This document shows positions 1 through 9,075 of a stretch of DNA of 64,000 nt, piece by piece. The notes beneath the pieces are model-generated. The model saw only the letters and a list, made by a program, of their open reading frames with translations. It searched no databases and was not told the origin of the DNA. Within the stretch, counting starts at the first letter, position 1, and the number at the start of each line of letters is the position of its first letter. Both the position numbers and the translations under genes were made by a program. This DNA is from Halanaerobiales bacterium (GTDB taxonomy: Bacteria > Bacillota > Halanaerobiia > Halanaerobiales > DTU029), in contig JAKSCG010000044.1 of assembly GCA_022360715.1 (NCBI GenBank), positions 1 through 64,000 on the forward strand, in the 5' to 3' direction.

Positions 1-483
1 CGGGGTTTTAAATAAAGCAGCTACCTTCATATTAGCCAGATCCTGTTCTTTGACATTAAGCTCAACCGGACTTCCTGCACCTTCGATCACTACCAGGTCA
101 TATTCTGTTCGCAGTTTTTCTAATGATTCCCTGATCTTTAGCAAGGCCCAATTGATGTATTTCTTATCTTTATGATGCCCCCGATCGCCAATCGCTTTAC
201 CCCGGATGATAATCTGGCTCAAGCCTTTCCCCCGCGGCTTAACCAGAATCGGTTGCATCTCAACAGTCGGACTAATCCCGGCTGCCTGGGCCTGGATCGC
301 CTGAGCAATTCCGATTTCTCCCCCGTCTGCGGTCACATAGGAATTAAGGGACATATTCCAGGATTTGAAAGGAGCGACTTTAAGATTCTTCCGGGCGAAG
401 ATCCGGCATAAAGCAGTAGCGAGTATGCTTTTACCGACATCTGAGCCGGTTCCCTGAATCATCACTGTTCTATTATCAATCAC
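1..483 (-). CDS. cobQ: cobyric acid synthase CobQ/CbiP, N-terminal part (cut by window edge)
   Basis: Glutamine-dependent amidation of the b, d, e and g side chains of adenosylcobyrinic a,c-diamide, giving cobyric acid. Only the first 161 codons are in the window. The start is taken as GTG at 483, with a GGGGGG-rich ribosome site just upstream and 19 bases after the cbiA stop. Visible features are the dethiobiotin-synthetase-like P-loop (QGTGSDVGKS, residues about 9-18), KSWNMSLNSYVT, and the conserved EGAGSPVELN block near residue 137, all typical of CobQ. The C-terminal glutamine amidotransferase half lies outside. It is the last visible gene of the riboswitch-controlled operon, and more B12 genes may follow to the left. 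Confidence 0.93.
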   Translation of the reverse strand, partial: MIDNRTVMIQGTGSDVGKSILATALCRIFARKNLKVAPFKSWNMSLNSYVTADGGEIGIAQAIQAQAAGISPTVEMQPILVKPRGKGLSQIIIRGKAIGDRGHHKDKKYINWALLKIRESLEKLRTEYDLVVIEGAGSPVELNVKEQDLANMKVAALFKTP

Positions 484-502
484 TAACTTCCCCCCTGTTT
501 TC

Positions 503-1876
503 TCATCGGGAACACTGCTCAATAAAGCGCTGGGCTAAAAAGGGATTACTGCCAAAATGGAGATGGACATAACTGGCCAGCAAATTACCCTGGAGATAAC
601 CGGCAGTTCTCACCCCTTCTCCCCTTCCCCGCTCAAGGCGGTAGGCCGGTCTATCGTCCGCAAGCCCGTCCAGACGGGAATAATGGAATTGATGGCCCCT
701 GGCTACGTTGCCTTGCTGAAATAAAATATTATCCCGGATTGCTTCAACCCTGACATATCCCATTCCCTGTAGTCTGCTGGTCATCACTGCCCGGGCCGGG
801 ATCACCCCGACCATTGAAAAGCAGTTCCCATTTAGATCACTGAGCTCTTGACATAAATAGAGCAGCCCGCCACACTCAGCATAAGTCGGTAGCCCGGCTT
901 TGATTGCCCGGGCAATATCCTTTTTGAGCGAATTATTCGTAGCCAGTTGGACTAAAAAACTCTCCGGAAAACCCCCGCCCAAGTATAAGCCGTCAACATC
1001 CGGCAACTTCCGGTCCTTAATCGGACTAAAAGTTTTAAGCACTGCCCCCAGTTCCTTTAATAATTCCAGATTATATTGATAATAAAAATTAAAAGCCTGA
1101 TCATAGGCAACTCCTATTTTAACCGAAAACTGCTGCTTAGGCAATAATAGATTGTGATTATTGGTTGGAGCAGGTAGGTCCAGCTCCGGAGCTTGGATAG
1201 CAATCTCCATTAGCTGTTCAAGGTCAATATGTTGTTCGATCGCGCTGACCAGTTGTTCCAGGTAAGCTCCCAATTTCTTACTCTCGGCAATTGGAACTAA
1301 ACCCAGGTGTCTTTCCGGCAAACTTAGTTCCGGCTGGGCCGGCAAATAACCTAATACCTTAACCCCGGCCTTTTTTTCCAACGGGTATTTGATCAACTGA
1401 TAATGATTTTCGCTGGCTAGATTATTAATGATAACCGCACTGACCAGTAATTCCCGGTCAAAATTCTTGTAACCATAGGCCATGGCAGCAGCACTCTGGG
1501 CCATTTTTTGACCGTCAATAACCAGAATTACCGGGGTTTTTACTATTTTGGCTACCTGGGCGGTACTGCTTTCTCCCGTTCGACCTTTCCCGTCAAAAAG
1601 GCCCATCACCCCCTCAATAATGGCCAGATCAGCCTCCTGGCCGGTCTGTAAAAAAAGCCGGATCAATCCCTCTTCTCCCAGGAAAAAGTTATCCAGGTTT
1701 CGAGATCTCCTGCCGGTAGCCAGCGTATGAAAACCGGGGTCAATATAATCCGGACCGACCTTATAGGGCTGGATCTGGTAACCCCGTCGCTTTAAGGCGG
1801 CCATCAGACCAACGGCCAGGGTAGTTTTACCAACCCCACTCTGAGTACCGGCTAATACGATCCTTGGTATTTCCAT
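503..1876 (-). CDS. cbiA: cobyrinic acid a,c-diamide synthase
   Basis: ATP- and glutamine-dependent amidation of the a and c carboxylates of (Co-)cobyrinic acid. About 457 residues, normal for the family. The N-terminal half has the P-loop GTQSGVGKTT and KVGPDYIDPGFH. The C-terminal half is a triad glutamine amidotransferase, with YAECGGLLYL carrying the nucleophile Cys and FHYS near the end. The ATG at 1876 is preferred over an upstream TTG because GGTGA sits 5-6 bases before it. Even so the gene overlaps the cbiG end by 50 bases, which suggests translational coupling. Confidence 0.95.
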   Translation of the reverse strand: MEIPRIVLAGTQSGVGKTTLAVGLMAALKRRGYQIQPYKVGPDYIDPGFHTLATGRRSRNLDNFFLGEEGLIRLFLQTGQEADLAIIEGVMGLFDGKGRTGESSTAQVAKIVKTPVILVIDGQKMAQSAAAMAYGYKNFDRELLVSAVIINNLASENHYQLIKYPLEKKAGVKVLGYLPAQPELSLPERHLGLVPIAESKKLGAYLEQLVSAIEQHIDLEQLMEIAIQAPELDLPAPTNNHNLLLPKQQFSVKIGVAYDQAFNFYYQYNLELLKELGAVLKTFSPIKDRKLPDVDGLYLGGGFPESFLVQLATNNSLKKDIARAIKAGLPTYAECGGLLYLCQELSDLNGNCFSMVGVIPARAVMTSRLQGMGYVRVEAIRDNILFQQGNVARGHQFHYSRLDGLADDRPAYRLERGRGEGVRTAGYLQGNLLASYVHLHFGSNPFLAQRFIEQCSR

Positions 1877-2972
1877 CAATTTCACCACTCTCTTCAACTA
1901 CTGCTATTGTAATCTGATTAAAGACAGTTTTACCCAACAGTAACCTCCCTTGCTTGGCACTGAGCAGCGCTGCCGGTTCACAAACCCCGCCTACCCCGAT
2001 TGCCTGCTGCACAAAGGGAGAAGTGCGATAAGTAAAATCAGCCGCCCGGATCTCCTCCTGTTTGATCAAATCCACCGGCACTCCTAATTTACCGGCATAC
2101 TCACTGATCGCCCTTTCATCACTCTTTAGCTCAATTGTCGCTAGATTTTTGATTCCTTCCTTTTTCAAGCGGAGCTGGGCTAAGGCATTTGTCACCGCGG
2201 TTTCCACCTGCTTTAACTGTACTCCCCGTCTGCAACCAATTCCAATAACTATGTTGCGGGGGACCAGTTGCAAATAATCTCGGTATATCAAGGGCAATTG
2301 CCGGTTACTAATGATCACCGGAAAACCGTTCTGATGCTTTTCCAGCTCTCCCAGCGGATAAATCTTAATTTTCTGATTAGCTCCCTTTGGTAAAACCTCC
2401 TTAATTAATGAACAATAGTGATCAGTAAAAATATTGACCATACTCTCATTGACAACTGCGGCATTAGCCTGTTTCAAATTGGCAAAAGGGATTAGTCGAC
2501 AATTAAGCATTTGGGCCAGGAGGTCAAAGGCAATCTGTCCCTCCAGTTCACTGGCAGTTGTAATTACCGGATTTCCACCGAGGGCAGCGGCAATCTCAAG
2601 TACCAACCGATTGGCCCCTCCCAGATGACCGGAAAGGGTACTGATAATATTACGCCCGGCTTGATCAATTGTTACCACCGCCGGGTCAGACCGCTTATCC
2701 TTTAAATAAGGGGCAATCACCCGTACCACAATCCCTAAGGCCATAATAAAAACCAGTTGATTATATTCGGGAAAGAGCCGACCAACCTGTTCCCTTAATG
2801 AGCCTTGATAGCTATAGTGGTAATTGTTATTTTCAGACTTTTCCTTACTCCGACTGACGGGGTAATAAATATCGGCCTGTTGAAATGGTTGATAGAGGGC
2901 TCTTAACCGCTCGGCCAGGCTGATTCCTTTTTTGGTTAATACCAATATCCCTTTTTTAATTGTTCTCACCAC
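1827..2972 (-). CDS. cbiG: cobalt-precorrin-5A hydrolase CbiG
   Basis: Opens the ring-A lactone of cobalt-precorrin-5A and releases acetaldehyde in the anaerobic pathway. 381 residues in the usual order: N-terminal domain (about 10-80), central domain with the SGHLGGAN motif (about 113-120), and C-terminal CbiG domain (IGIGCRRG near 245, then the VGGVCEPAAL block near 330). Start is GTG, overlapping the cbiJ end by 17 bases. The last residues after the conserved TIAVVEE block lie in the 50-base overlap with cbiA and look like a family-foreign tail. Confidence 0.95.
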   Translation of the reverse strand: MVRTIKKGILVLTKKGISLAERLRALYQPFQQADIYYPVSRSKEKSENNNYHYSYQGSLREQVGRLFPEYNQLVFIMALGIVVRVIAPYLKDKRSDPAVVTIDQAGRNIISTLSGHLGGANRLVLEIAAALGGNPVITTASELEGQIAFDLLAQMLNCRLIPFANLKQANAAVVNESMVNIFTDHYCSLIKEVLPKGANQKIKIYPLGELEKHQNGFPVIISNRQLPLIYRDYLQLVPRNIVIGIGCRRGVQLKQVETAVTNALAQLRLKKEGIKNLATIELKSDERAISEYAGKLGVPVDLIKQEEIRAADFTYRTSPFVQQAIGVGGVCEPAALLSAKQGRLLLGKTVFNQITIAVVEESGEIDGNTKDRISRYSEWGW

Positions 2973-3765
2973 CAGCCCGAGTTTTTTCAGTTATCACCTT
3001 AATCACCCGGAGTAGTTGGGGGGCTGACCTAACGACCAGCTGATAATCCAATACCGGGCGTTTGATCAAAAGTACCGGTATATTTAATTGCTCCGCTGCG
3101 GCCAATCGGCTATTCAGCCCGCCCCGTTCACCGCTATCCTTGCACACCAGCAAGTTAACCTGATATTCTTTTAAAATTAGCCGGTTCATTTGGCGGCTAA
3201 AAGGACCCTGCATTGCAATAATATTGGCCGGAGAAAAACCCAGCTCCCGGGCCCTTTTTACAAACGGCCAATCCGAGAGAATCCTGATGATCAGGCGCTC
3301 CTGCCAGTTACTGATCTCTTCCGTAAAGTAATGGAGATTTTTACTGCCGATCGTTAACAAGATTTTTTGATAATCGGCGGCGATTCGGGCTGCTTCCCGA
3401 AAATCAGCGGCCAGCAGCAACTTTTTAGGATGATCAGCCTCCACAGCGGCCGGGATTTCCTCGACCCCTTGTCGTTCAAAGCGAATATAACTAATCCCGG
3501 CCTGACGACAGGCCGCCAGGGCATTTAATGATGCCTCCCGGGCAAAGGGATGGGTTGCATCAATTATTATTGTCAGTTTATTTTTTTCGATCTGAGCAAC
3601 CATCATCTCTCGGTCTAATCTCTGTTTAATAACCTTGATCCCCATGCTGTTTAATAAATCATAACCGTAATCAGTCACTACTGAAGCCAACACGGGATAA
3701 GAACATTTCTTCAGTGCACCGATAATTTCCCTGCTTTCTCCGGTACCGGCCAGTACCAGGATCAT
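2956..3765 (-). CDS. cbiJ: cobalt-precorrin-6A reductase CbiJ/CobK
   Basis: NAD(P)H-dependent reduction of (cobalt-)precorrin-6A to dihydroprecorrin-6A. 269 residues, full length. It opens with the nucleotide-binding signature MILVLAGTGESREI. The family blocks DATHPFA (about residue 70), YIRFER and the late CKDSGERGG are all present. The ATG overlaps the cbiH stop by four bases (ATGA), so translation is coupled. Confidence 0.94.
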   Translation of the reverse strand: MILVLAGTGESREIIGALKKCSYPVLASVVTDYGYDLLNSMGIKVIKQRLDREMMVAQIEKNKLTIIIDATHPFAREASLNALAACRQAGISYIRFERQGVEEIPAAVEADHPKKLLLAADFREAARIAADYQKILLTIGSKNLHYFTEEISNWQERLIIRILSDWPFVKRARELGFSPANIIAMQGPFSRQMNRLILKEYQVNLLVCKDSGERGGLNSRLAAAEQLNIPVLLIKRPVLDYQLVVRSAPQLLRVIKVITEKTRAGGENN

Positions 3766-4514
3766 AGCTGATACCCCCTGGGAGTAATCATCAGACCATC
3801 ACAGCTAAAGGTTTGAGAATTACCGATCAAGAGCACCGTGAACATATCGATCGGTCCATCCAACAACCGGTCCAGGGTAGTAATTACTTTTTCTTGCTGA
3901 GCCCTGCTGGCATTTCTAACTATTCCTACCGGAGTATGACCGCTGAAATGTTTTAATAATATCTCCCTGGCTCTTTCCAGTTGGGTTATTCGCTTGCTAC
4001 TCCTCGGATTATAGAGAGCAATGGCCAGATCGGCCCGGGCCGCCAACTCCAGTCTTTGCGCAATGACCGACCAGGGTATTAACAGATCACTTAAACTGAT
4101 CAAAGCACAGTCCTGCATCAAAGGGGCTCCCAGCAAAGCCGCTGCCGCACTGGCGGCGGTTATTCCGGCAACCACTTCAACCTTTAAAGTCAGTCCCTTT
4201 TTTTGCTTTAATTCCAACACCAGACCAGCCATCCCATAAATCCCGGCATCCCCGCTGCTGACAATTGCCACCTCTTTCCCGGAAGCAGCAAGGGCCAGGG
4301 CTTGTTCGGCCCGCTCGCGCTCTCTCTTCATTCCGGTACTGATTACTTCCTGGCCAGGATTCAAAATCTCGGTGAGCAACTCAAGATAGAGTTGATAGCC
4401 GACTACCGCATCAACCTGCCGTAAGACCCGGTAGGCCTTTAAGCTCATTTCCTCAACATTACCGGGTCCCATCCCGATCACCCAGAGTTTAGGATTAGCC
4501 CGACAATCGGTCAT
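3762..4514 (-). CDS. cbiH: cobalt-precorrin-3B C17-methyltransferase CbiH
   Basis: SAM-dependent ring-contracting C17 methylation of cobalt-precorrin-3. Start chosen at ATG 4514 (MTDCRAN...), giving 250 residues. A longer open frame runs up to 4676, but that part lies in another frame of the upstream fusion gene and shows no family similarity. Tetrapyrrole methylase motifs: LWVIGMGPGN (N-terminal SAM loop), VVGYQLYLELL, VSSGDAGIYGMA (about residue 80) and VVAGITAASAAAALLGAPL. It overlaps the cbiF-cbiK fusion end by 20 bases. Confidence 0.93.
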   Translation of the reverse strand: MTDCRANPKLWVIGMGPGNVEEMSLKAYRVLRQVDAVVGYQLYLELLTEILNPGQEVISTGMKRERERAEQALALAASGKEVAIVSSGDAGIYGMAGLVLELKQKKGLTLKVEVVAGITAASAAAALLGAPLMQDCALISLSDLLIPWSVIAQRLELAARADLAIALYNPRSSKRITQLERAREILLKHFSGHTPVGIVRNASRAQQEKVITTLDRLLDGPIDMFTVLLIGNSQTFSCDGLMITPRGYQL

Positions 4515-6048
4515 GATAATCCTCTGCTTCTTTGGCCTTGTGGAGATAGATTGCTCTGATCTGGCTATTTTCTCCCAGTCCGTGTAGATAAGACCGGACA
4601 ATAAAACCTTTTTCTTCCAGAATGGTTTGCCAGGAATCTTCGGCCGGCCCGACCAGATCATGATGGACATGATCACCGGCGACCAACATTAAAGGCACTA
4701 TCGTCACCTTTTTTATCCTTCGCTCAATTAGCCGGTCAATTACCTGCTCAATTTCGGGGAAACCTTCAACATTAGCCACAAAAACCTGAGCCTGCCCTTT
4801 ACCTTTCAAGACATAATCCAGACAGGCATAGCTTGCATTGGCCGGGTGAGAGCTCCCGTGTCCGGCCAAAACAATACCTTCATCTTCCCGTAAAACCGGC
4901 AGTTGGTGGAGTAGCGCCTCAACCAGCCTATCGTAATCTTGCTCGGTATATAATAATGGTTTTCCGACGAGCAGTTTGGTAAAATCAGCTCGATATAAGG
5001 CTACATCTTTTAATAAATCATGATATTCGTGACCGGGTATAATATGCAAAGGTTGGACAATTACTGTTGAAAATCCTTTTCTTTTAAGTTTTTGTAAGGC
5101 CTGGCCCGGGGTATCAACGATCATATTATCTCTGCTTTTCAGCTTATTGATGATCATGCGGGAAGTAAAAGCCCTTCTTAGCTCATAATCCGGAAACGCC
5201 CGACCGATCTCTTCTTCACAGGCCTCAATCGTAAGCTTCCTGGTCTCAGGATAACTTGTTCCGAAACTAACTACCAGGATCGCCTTTTGATCGGCCGACA
5301 CTTGCTTTTGACGATAACTGTGGCTAAAATCCGGATCATACAATTTCGACCGGGAATAATTACTGTGCAAAAAATCGCCAACCAGGATCAGCGCCGTATT
5401 TTTAAGCCCGGCTGTTTTAACCCGCTCAGCGATATTCGCTAAAGAACCGGTGATAATCCGCTGCTCAGGCCAGGAAGCCCGGTAAATAACGGTAGCCGGG
5501 GTGGTTTCTGCATAACCCTGCTGTAGTTCCTGAACCACCTCATCAATTAGCTGCACACTCAAGAAAATCACCATTGAGGCCTGATGTTGGGCCAGGTTGG
5601 CCAGTTTTTCCCTGACGGGGACACCGGTTCGCCCGGCCATTCTGGTTAAAATTACTGTCTGAGAAATATCGGGTAGAGTAAATTCCCTTTTCAAACTGGC
5701 AGCAGCAGCAGAAAAAGAACTGACCCCGGGGATCACTTCAAAGGGAATCCCCCGGGCTGTTAAATAATCAAACTGTTCCTGGGTTGCCCCATAGAGACTG
5801 GGATCACCGGTATGAATCCTGGCCAGATTTTGATCTTCCCGCCAGGCTTTTTCAAACATGGCCAAGACCTCTTCCAGGGTCATCCCGGCACTATTATAAA
5901 CCTCCGCCTGTTCAGCATATTTTAAGATCGCCGGGTTAACAAGAGAACCGGCATAAATAACGATCCGACAATCTTTTAATACTTTCTGGCCTTTAATCGT
6001 TAACAACTCCGGATCACCGGCCCCGGCCCCAATAAAAAAAATCTTCAT
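4495..6048 (-). CDS. fused cobalt-precorrin-4 C11-methyltransferase / cobaltochelatase (CbiF-CbiK)
   Basis: One continuous 517-residue protein with two pathway enzymes. Residues 1-240 are CbiF: IFFIGAGAGDPELLTIKG, IYAGSLVNP, HTGDPSLYGA and IPGVSSFSAAAASL are the tetrapyrrole-methylase SAM motifs. Residues about 253-515 are a complete CbiK-type chelatase, which inserts Co2+ into sirohydrochlorin: ILVVSFGTSYPETR, RRAFTSRMIINKL, DTPGQALQKL. The two metal-site His regions are AGHGSSHPAN and LVAGDHVHHDL. The usual arrangement is two separate genes. A 12-15 residue polar linker joins the halves, with no stop or frameshift between them. Start ATG 6048 follows a GAGGGGG ribosome site. Confidence 0.94.
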   Translation of the reverse strand: MKIFFIGAGAGDPELLTIKGQKVLKDCRIVIYAGSLVNPAILKYAEQAEVYNSAGMTLEEVLAMFEKAWREDQNLARIHTGDPSLYGATQEQFDYLTARGIPFEVIPGVSSFSAAAASLKREFTLPDISQTVILTRMAGRTGVPVREKLANLAQHQASMVIFLSVQLIDEVVQELQQGYAETTPATVIYRASWPEQRIITGSLANIAERVKTAGLKNTALILVGDFLHSNYSRSKLYDPDFSHSYRQKQVSADQKAILVVSFGTSYPETRKLTIEACEEEIGRAFPDYELRRAFTSRMIINKLKSRDNMIVDTPGQALQKLKRKGFSTVIVQPLHIIPGHEYHDLLKDVALYRADFTKLLVGKPLLYTEQDYDRLVEALLHQLPVLREDEGIVLAGHGSSHPANASYACLDYVLKGKGQAQVFVANVEGFPEIEQVIDRLIERRIKKVTIVPLMLVAGDHVHHDLVGPAEDSWQTILEEKGFIVRSYLHGLGENSQIRAIYLHKAKEAEDYHDRLSG

Positions 6049-6071
6049 TGATTAACACCCCCTCTTCCTGT

Positions 6072-6683
6072 TTAACTATATTTTTGAACGGTAATGATAT
6101 AGACGGGATTGGTTGCCTTTAGTAGCTCATATCCGGCCAGCTTACTCCCTTTGGTTATTGCTAACTGGCAGAACTCATATTGATAGTTACTTCTTTTTAA
6201 TAATTGATATACCTCAGTCAGTGTATCGAGGGTAATTGCATTAATAACGACCCGCCCCTGGGGGCAGAGTAAATCTCGGTCCAACAAGGTAAATATCTCT
6301 TTAAACCGACCACCACTTCCGCCGATGATCACACGGTCAGCCGGGGGCAGATCGTTAAGTGCCTCCGGTGCTTCCCCATGGATTAATTCAATATTAGCAA
6401 GCCCAAATTTACTTATATTCCTGGCGATTAACTTAATCCCCTCCAGTTGACGTTCAACCGCATAAACCCGCCCCCCCTGTGCCTGGAGAGCAGCTTCAAT
6501 CGTTAATGAACCGGTGCCGGCCCCAATATCATAGATAATGCTGTCTTTCTTTAACCTCAGTTTGGCGATAGTAACAGCCCTTACCTCTTCCTTACTCATC
6601 GGCACCCGGCCGCGGATGAATTGGTGATCGGGAATCCCGGGTGTTCGATAAGACCAACTATTTTTAGTATGATTGTTATCCAT
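6072..6683 (-). CDS. cbiT: cobalt-precorrin-7 (C15) methyltransferase, decarboxylating, CbiT
   Basis: C15 methylation and C12 decarboxylation of the precorrin ring, working with CbiE. Start ATG 6683 is chosen because it overlaps the cbiE stop by eight bases (ATGGATAA); 203 residues. A class I SAM fold is evident: GIPDHQFIRGRVPMSKEEVRA at the N terminus, YDIGAGTGSLTIEAA (motif I, about residue 53), YAVER (motif II) and RVIIGGSGGRF. All are diagnostic of CbiT. Confidence 0.94.
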   Translation of the reverse strand: MDNNHTKNSWSYRTPGIPDHQFIRGRVPMSKEEVRAVTIAKLRLKKDSIIYDIGAGTGSLTIEAALQAQGGRVYAVERQLEGIKLIARNISKFGLANIELIHGEAPEALNDLPPADRVIIGGSGGRFKEIFTLLDRDLLCPQGRVVINAITLDTLTEVYQLLKRSNYQYEFCQLAITKGSKLAGYELLKATNPVYIITVQKYS

Positions 6684-7320
6684 TGTAATCACTTTGCCCA
6701 CAAATTAGCATTACCGTAAGTGGGGCAAACTCCTTTTTACTGATTTGCTCAGCTTGACCTATAATTAACCGCTCCTCCGGGTAAGAGAGATTTTCACCGA
6801 CAATAATTTTTTTCTGGCCTAAGCCCTCGGCCACTAAAAGTTCAGCGACCAGCTCCGGTGAAAAATTTCGATCGGTTAACACCCCAACTTGTTGATTTCT
6901 TTTAACGGCCTGAATTAACTTGGCTGACTGCTTTCGGCCATGGAGGCTAATAAATTTGGCCTCCTGCCAGCACAGCCCACTCCGGGCAAAAAGCAACTGC
7001 ATTGAACTGATCCCTGGAATAACTTCCAGTTGGTCTTCGCTAAAGTCTTCCCTTAAATATGTCAAAAGACTGTAAAAACAACTATCACCGCTTAGCAATA
7101 CCGCAAGCTTAAGCCGTTGATAATTTGCTTTAATATAGTCTTTAATTTCCGCCAAATTTGCTTTAATTTCAATTTTAGTTTGCATACTCTCCGGAAAAAG
7201 TTTTAATGCGCGCCTACCGCCAATCAGAATATCAGCGTTACTGATCTTTTTTTGGACAATGGGGAGCAGATAATCCGGTCCGCCAGGACCAATCCCCAGA
7301 ATCAATACTTTATTCATCAA
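6676..7320 (-). CDS. cbiE: cobalt-precorrin-7 (C5) methyltransferase CbiE
   Basis: SAM-dependent C5 methylation of the corrin precursor. 214 residues, the length of stand-alone CbiE (CobL in the aerobic pathway is a CbiE-CbiT fusion). Motifs: VLILGIGPGGPDYL at the N terminus, LIGGRRAL, LLSGDSCFYSLL (about residue 78) and VIPGISSMQLLFARSGL. It overlaps cbiD by 11 bases upstream and cbiT by 8 bases downstream. Confidence 0.93.
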   Translation of the reverse strand: MMNKVLILGIGPGGPDYLLPIVQKKISNADILIGGRRALKLFPESMQTKIEIKANLAEIKDYIKANYQRLKLAVLLSGDSCFYSLLTYLREDFSEDQLEVIPGISSMQLLFARSGLCWQEAKFISLHGRKQSAKLIQAVKRNQQVGVLTDRNFSPELVAELLVAEGLGQKKIIVGENLSYPEERLIIGQAEQISKKEFAPLTVMLICGQSDYNG

Positions 7321-8413
7321 TAACCCCCTTAACTTCTCCCGGGCTTAAACCATAACTTCCCAGCACCCCGGCCTCACTCGAAAAGATAATACTTTTCACG
7401 ATCAGGTCTGTCTTTAAGTATTCCTTTACTCGACAGACCACCCTTGCGGCCAGGAGTTGAAAAACCTCGGATCGACCGGCCTTTAAAATCAGTTGTACTG
7501 CTTCTTCTGATGTATTACTGCTAAGGATCTGTTGAACCAGCTCTTTATTACCACCGACAACTGCCGTATAGGCGGCAAGTATTTCACGTCTGGCATCAGC
7601 CACCCTACTGTGGGTGAAAAAAATACCACCGGCCACCTTGGCTAACTTACCTAAATGGCCCAGCATAATAATTTCTCTAACCCCCAACTCAGGGCATTGT
7701 TGCAAAATAAAGCCAACGAAATTACTGATCTTGAACACTTCTTCAGCCGGAAAACCCAGTTTTCCGGCCATTGCTTGGCCATAATTACCGAAAACCAGGA
7801 CCACTCTCCGTTTTCCTAAAGCGACAGCCTGTTTTAATTGTAAGGCCAGTGATTGTTGATAGGCTTTTTCCGACATTGGTTCAACAATTCCGGTAGTCCC
7901 CAAAATTGAGATTCCCCCAGTAATCCCCAACCTGGGATTAAAGGTTTGCCGGGCCACCTCTTCTCCCCGTGGGACCTCAATGATCACTTCTACCCCTTTC
8001 CCGGGGGGAAGAACCGAGCTGACTTCGTTGACAATCATTGACCGGGGGACGGGATTAATTGCCGCTTCACCTACTGCTACTGCTAAGCCGGGCTTAGTGA
8101 CCCGACCCACACCCGGGCCGGCCTCCAGGGTGATTCCACTCTCAATCTCCCTGACCCGGGCCCAAATTTCTAACCCATCGGTCACATCCGGATCATCCCC
8201 GGCATCTTTTTCAACTACTGCCCGGACAAAAGACCCTTTTTGCTCTACCCTTTTGATCGGGATTGTTAAGCTTACTCCTATCGGTGTCCCGATCTTGACC
8301 GTGCTGACAATCTGTTCTCCAAACAGGAAGATCGTTGCAGCCTTAGCAGCCGCTGCGGCTGCACTACCGGAAGTAAAACCACATCGATAGCGCCTTGACT
8401 GCTCTGTCATCAT
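7310..8413 (-). CDS. cbiD: cobalt-precorrin-5B C1-methyltransferase CbiD
   Basis: Methylates C1 of cobalt-precorrin-5B in the anaerobic route. Start ATG 8413, with GAGGGG 6 bases before it, 10 bases after cbiC; 367 residues. The open frame continues upstream into cbiC but without family similarity. The N-terminal CGFTSGSAAAAAAKAA matches the CbiD signature (G-[YF]-T-[ST]-G-x-A-A-x-A). Further blocks are VEKDAGDDPDVTDG, GVGRVTKPGLAV, NPRLGITGGISILGTTGIVEPMS in short segments, and LGHLGKLAKVAGG. Confidence 0.95.
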   Translation of the reverse strand: MMTEQSRRYRCGFTSGSAAAAAAKAATIFLFGEQIVSTVKIGTPIGVSLTIPIKRVEQKGSFVRAVVEKDAGDDPDVTDGLEIWARVREIESGITLEAGPGVGRVTKPGLAVAVGEAAINPVPRSMIVNEVSSVLPPGKGVEVIIEVPRGEEVARQTFNPRLGITGGISILGTTGIVEPMSEKAYQQSLALQLKQAVALGKRRVVLVFGNYGQAMAGKLGFPAEEVFKISNFVGFILQQCPELGVREIIMLGHLGKLAKVAGGIFFTHSRVADARREILAAYTAVVGGNKELVQQILSSNTSEEAVQLILKAGRSEVFQLLAARVVCRVKEYLKTDLIVKSIIFSSEAGVLGSYGLSPGEVKGVIDE

Positions 8414-8423
8414 CACAATCCCC

Positions 8424-9053
8424 TCACGATCGTTGTCCTGCACTCAAGGATAAGATTGCATTCAAAGCTGCTGCGGCCACCGCGCTACCGCCTTTTCTTC
8501 CTTGCACGGTTATAAAGGGAAGATCGCTTTGCAGCAGTTCGGCTTTAGATTCACTGGCCCCGACAAAACCGACCGGGGTTCCGATGATCAAATCAACCCC
8601 AAGCCGATCTGCCCGGATCAGCCTGAGTAATTCAAATAAAGCGGTTGGAGCATTGCCGATTAAGAAGATCTTATTATTTGAATCGCTAACTGCTTTTCTC
8701 ATCGCAGCCATTGCTCTGGTAATTCCATCTATTTTAGCCTGTCGGACCACATCCGGATCAGCAATATGGGTTCTGACCTCTCCGCCATAAGTTGTTAGCA
8801 GCCGCCGGTTAACCCCGGCTTGAACCATGGCGACATCAGTAACCACCTGTGCTCCGTTTTTTAAGGACTTAATTGCTAAATCAATGGCCCCGGGAGCAAT
8901 ACGGATCAAATCAGCTAATTCAAGGTCAGCCGTAGCGTGGATTATCCGTTTGATTACTGTTTGTTCCTCTGGTAAAAAGTTAAGGGGGCCGAGTTCTTCC
9001 GTAATTATCTCCATACTCCTTTGTTCAATTTCAACCGGGTTTTTGATAAACAT
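8424..9053 (-). CDS. cbiC: cobalt-precorrin-8 methylmutase CbiC
   Basis: Moves the C11 methyl group to C12, giving cobyrinic acid. 209 residues. The catalytic His is seen in RIIHATADLE (about residue 39). Other family blocks are VVTDVAMVQAGVN, TIADPDV-like HIADPDVV, and GTPVGFVGASESK. Start ATG 9053 follows a strong GGAGG at the right distance. Confidence 0.95.
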   Translation of the reverse strand: MFIKNPVEIEQRSMEIITEELGPLNFLPEEQTVIKRIIHATADLELADLIRIAPGAIDLAIKSLKNGAQVVTDVAMVQAGVNRRLLTTYGGEVRTHIADPDVVRQAKIDGITRAMAAMRKAVSDSNNKIFLIGNAPTALFELLRLIRADRLGVDLIIGTPVGFVGASESKAELLQSDLPFITVQGRKGGSAVAAAALNAILSLSAGQRS

Positions 9054-9075
9054 TTAATTACCTCCAACCTGCCGC

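Noticed and set aside
4515-4676. N-terminal extension of CbiH
   Set aside because: Reads through the C-terminal part of the fusion gene in another frame and matches no methylase sequence.
7980-8390. 136-residue open frame on the plus strand
   Set aside because: Lies wholly antisense to cbiD, low-complexity and Pro/Thr/Ser-rich, with no ribosome site; a shadow of the real gene.
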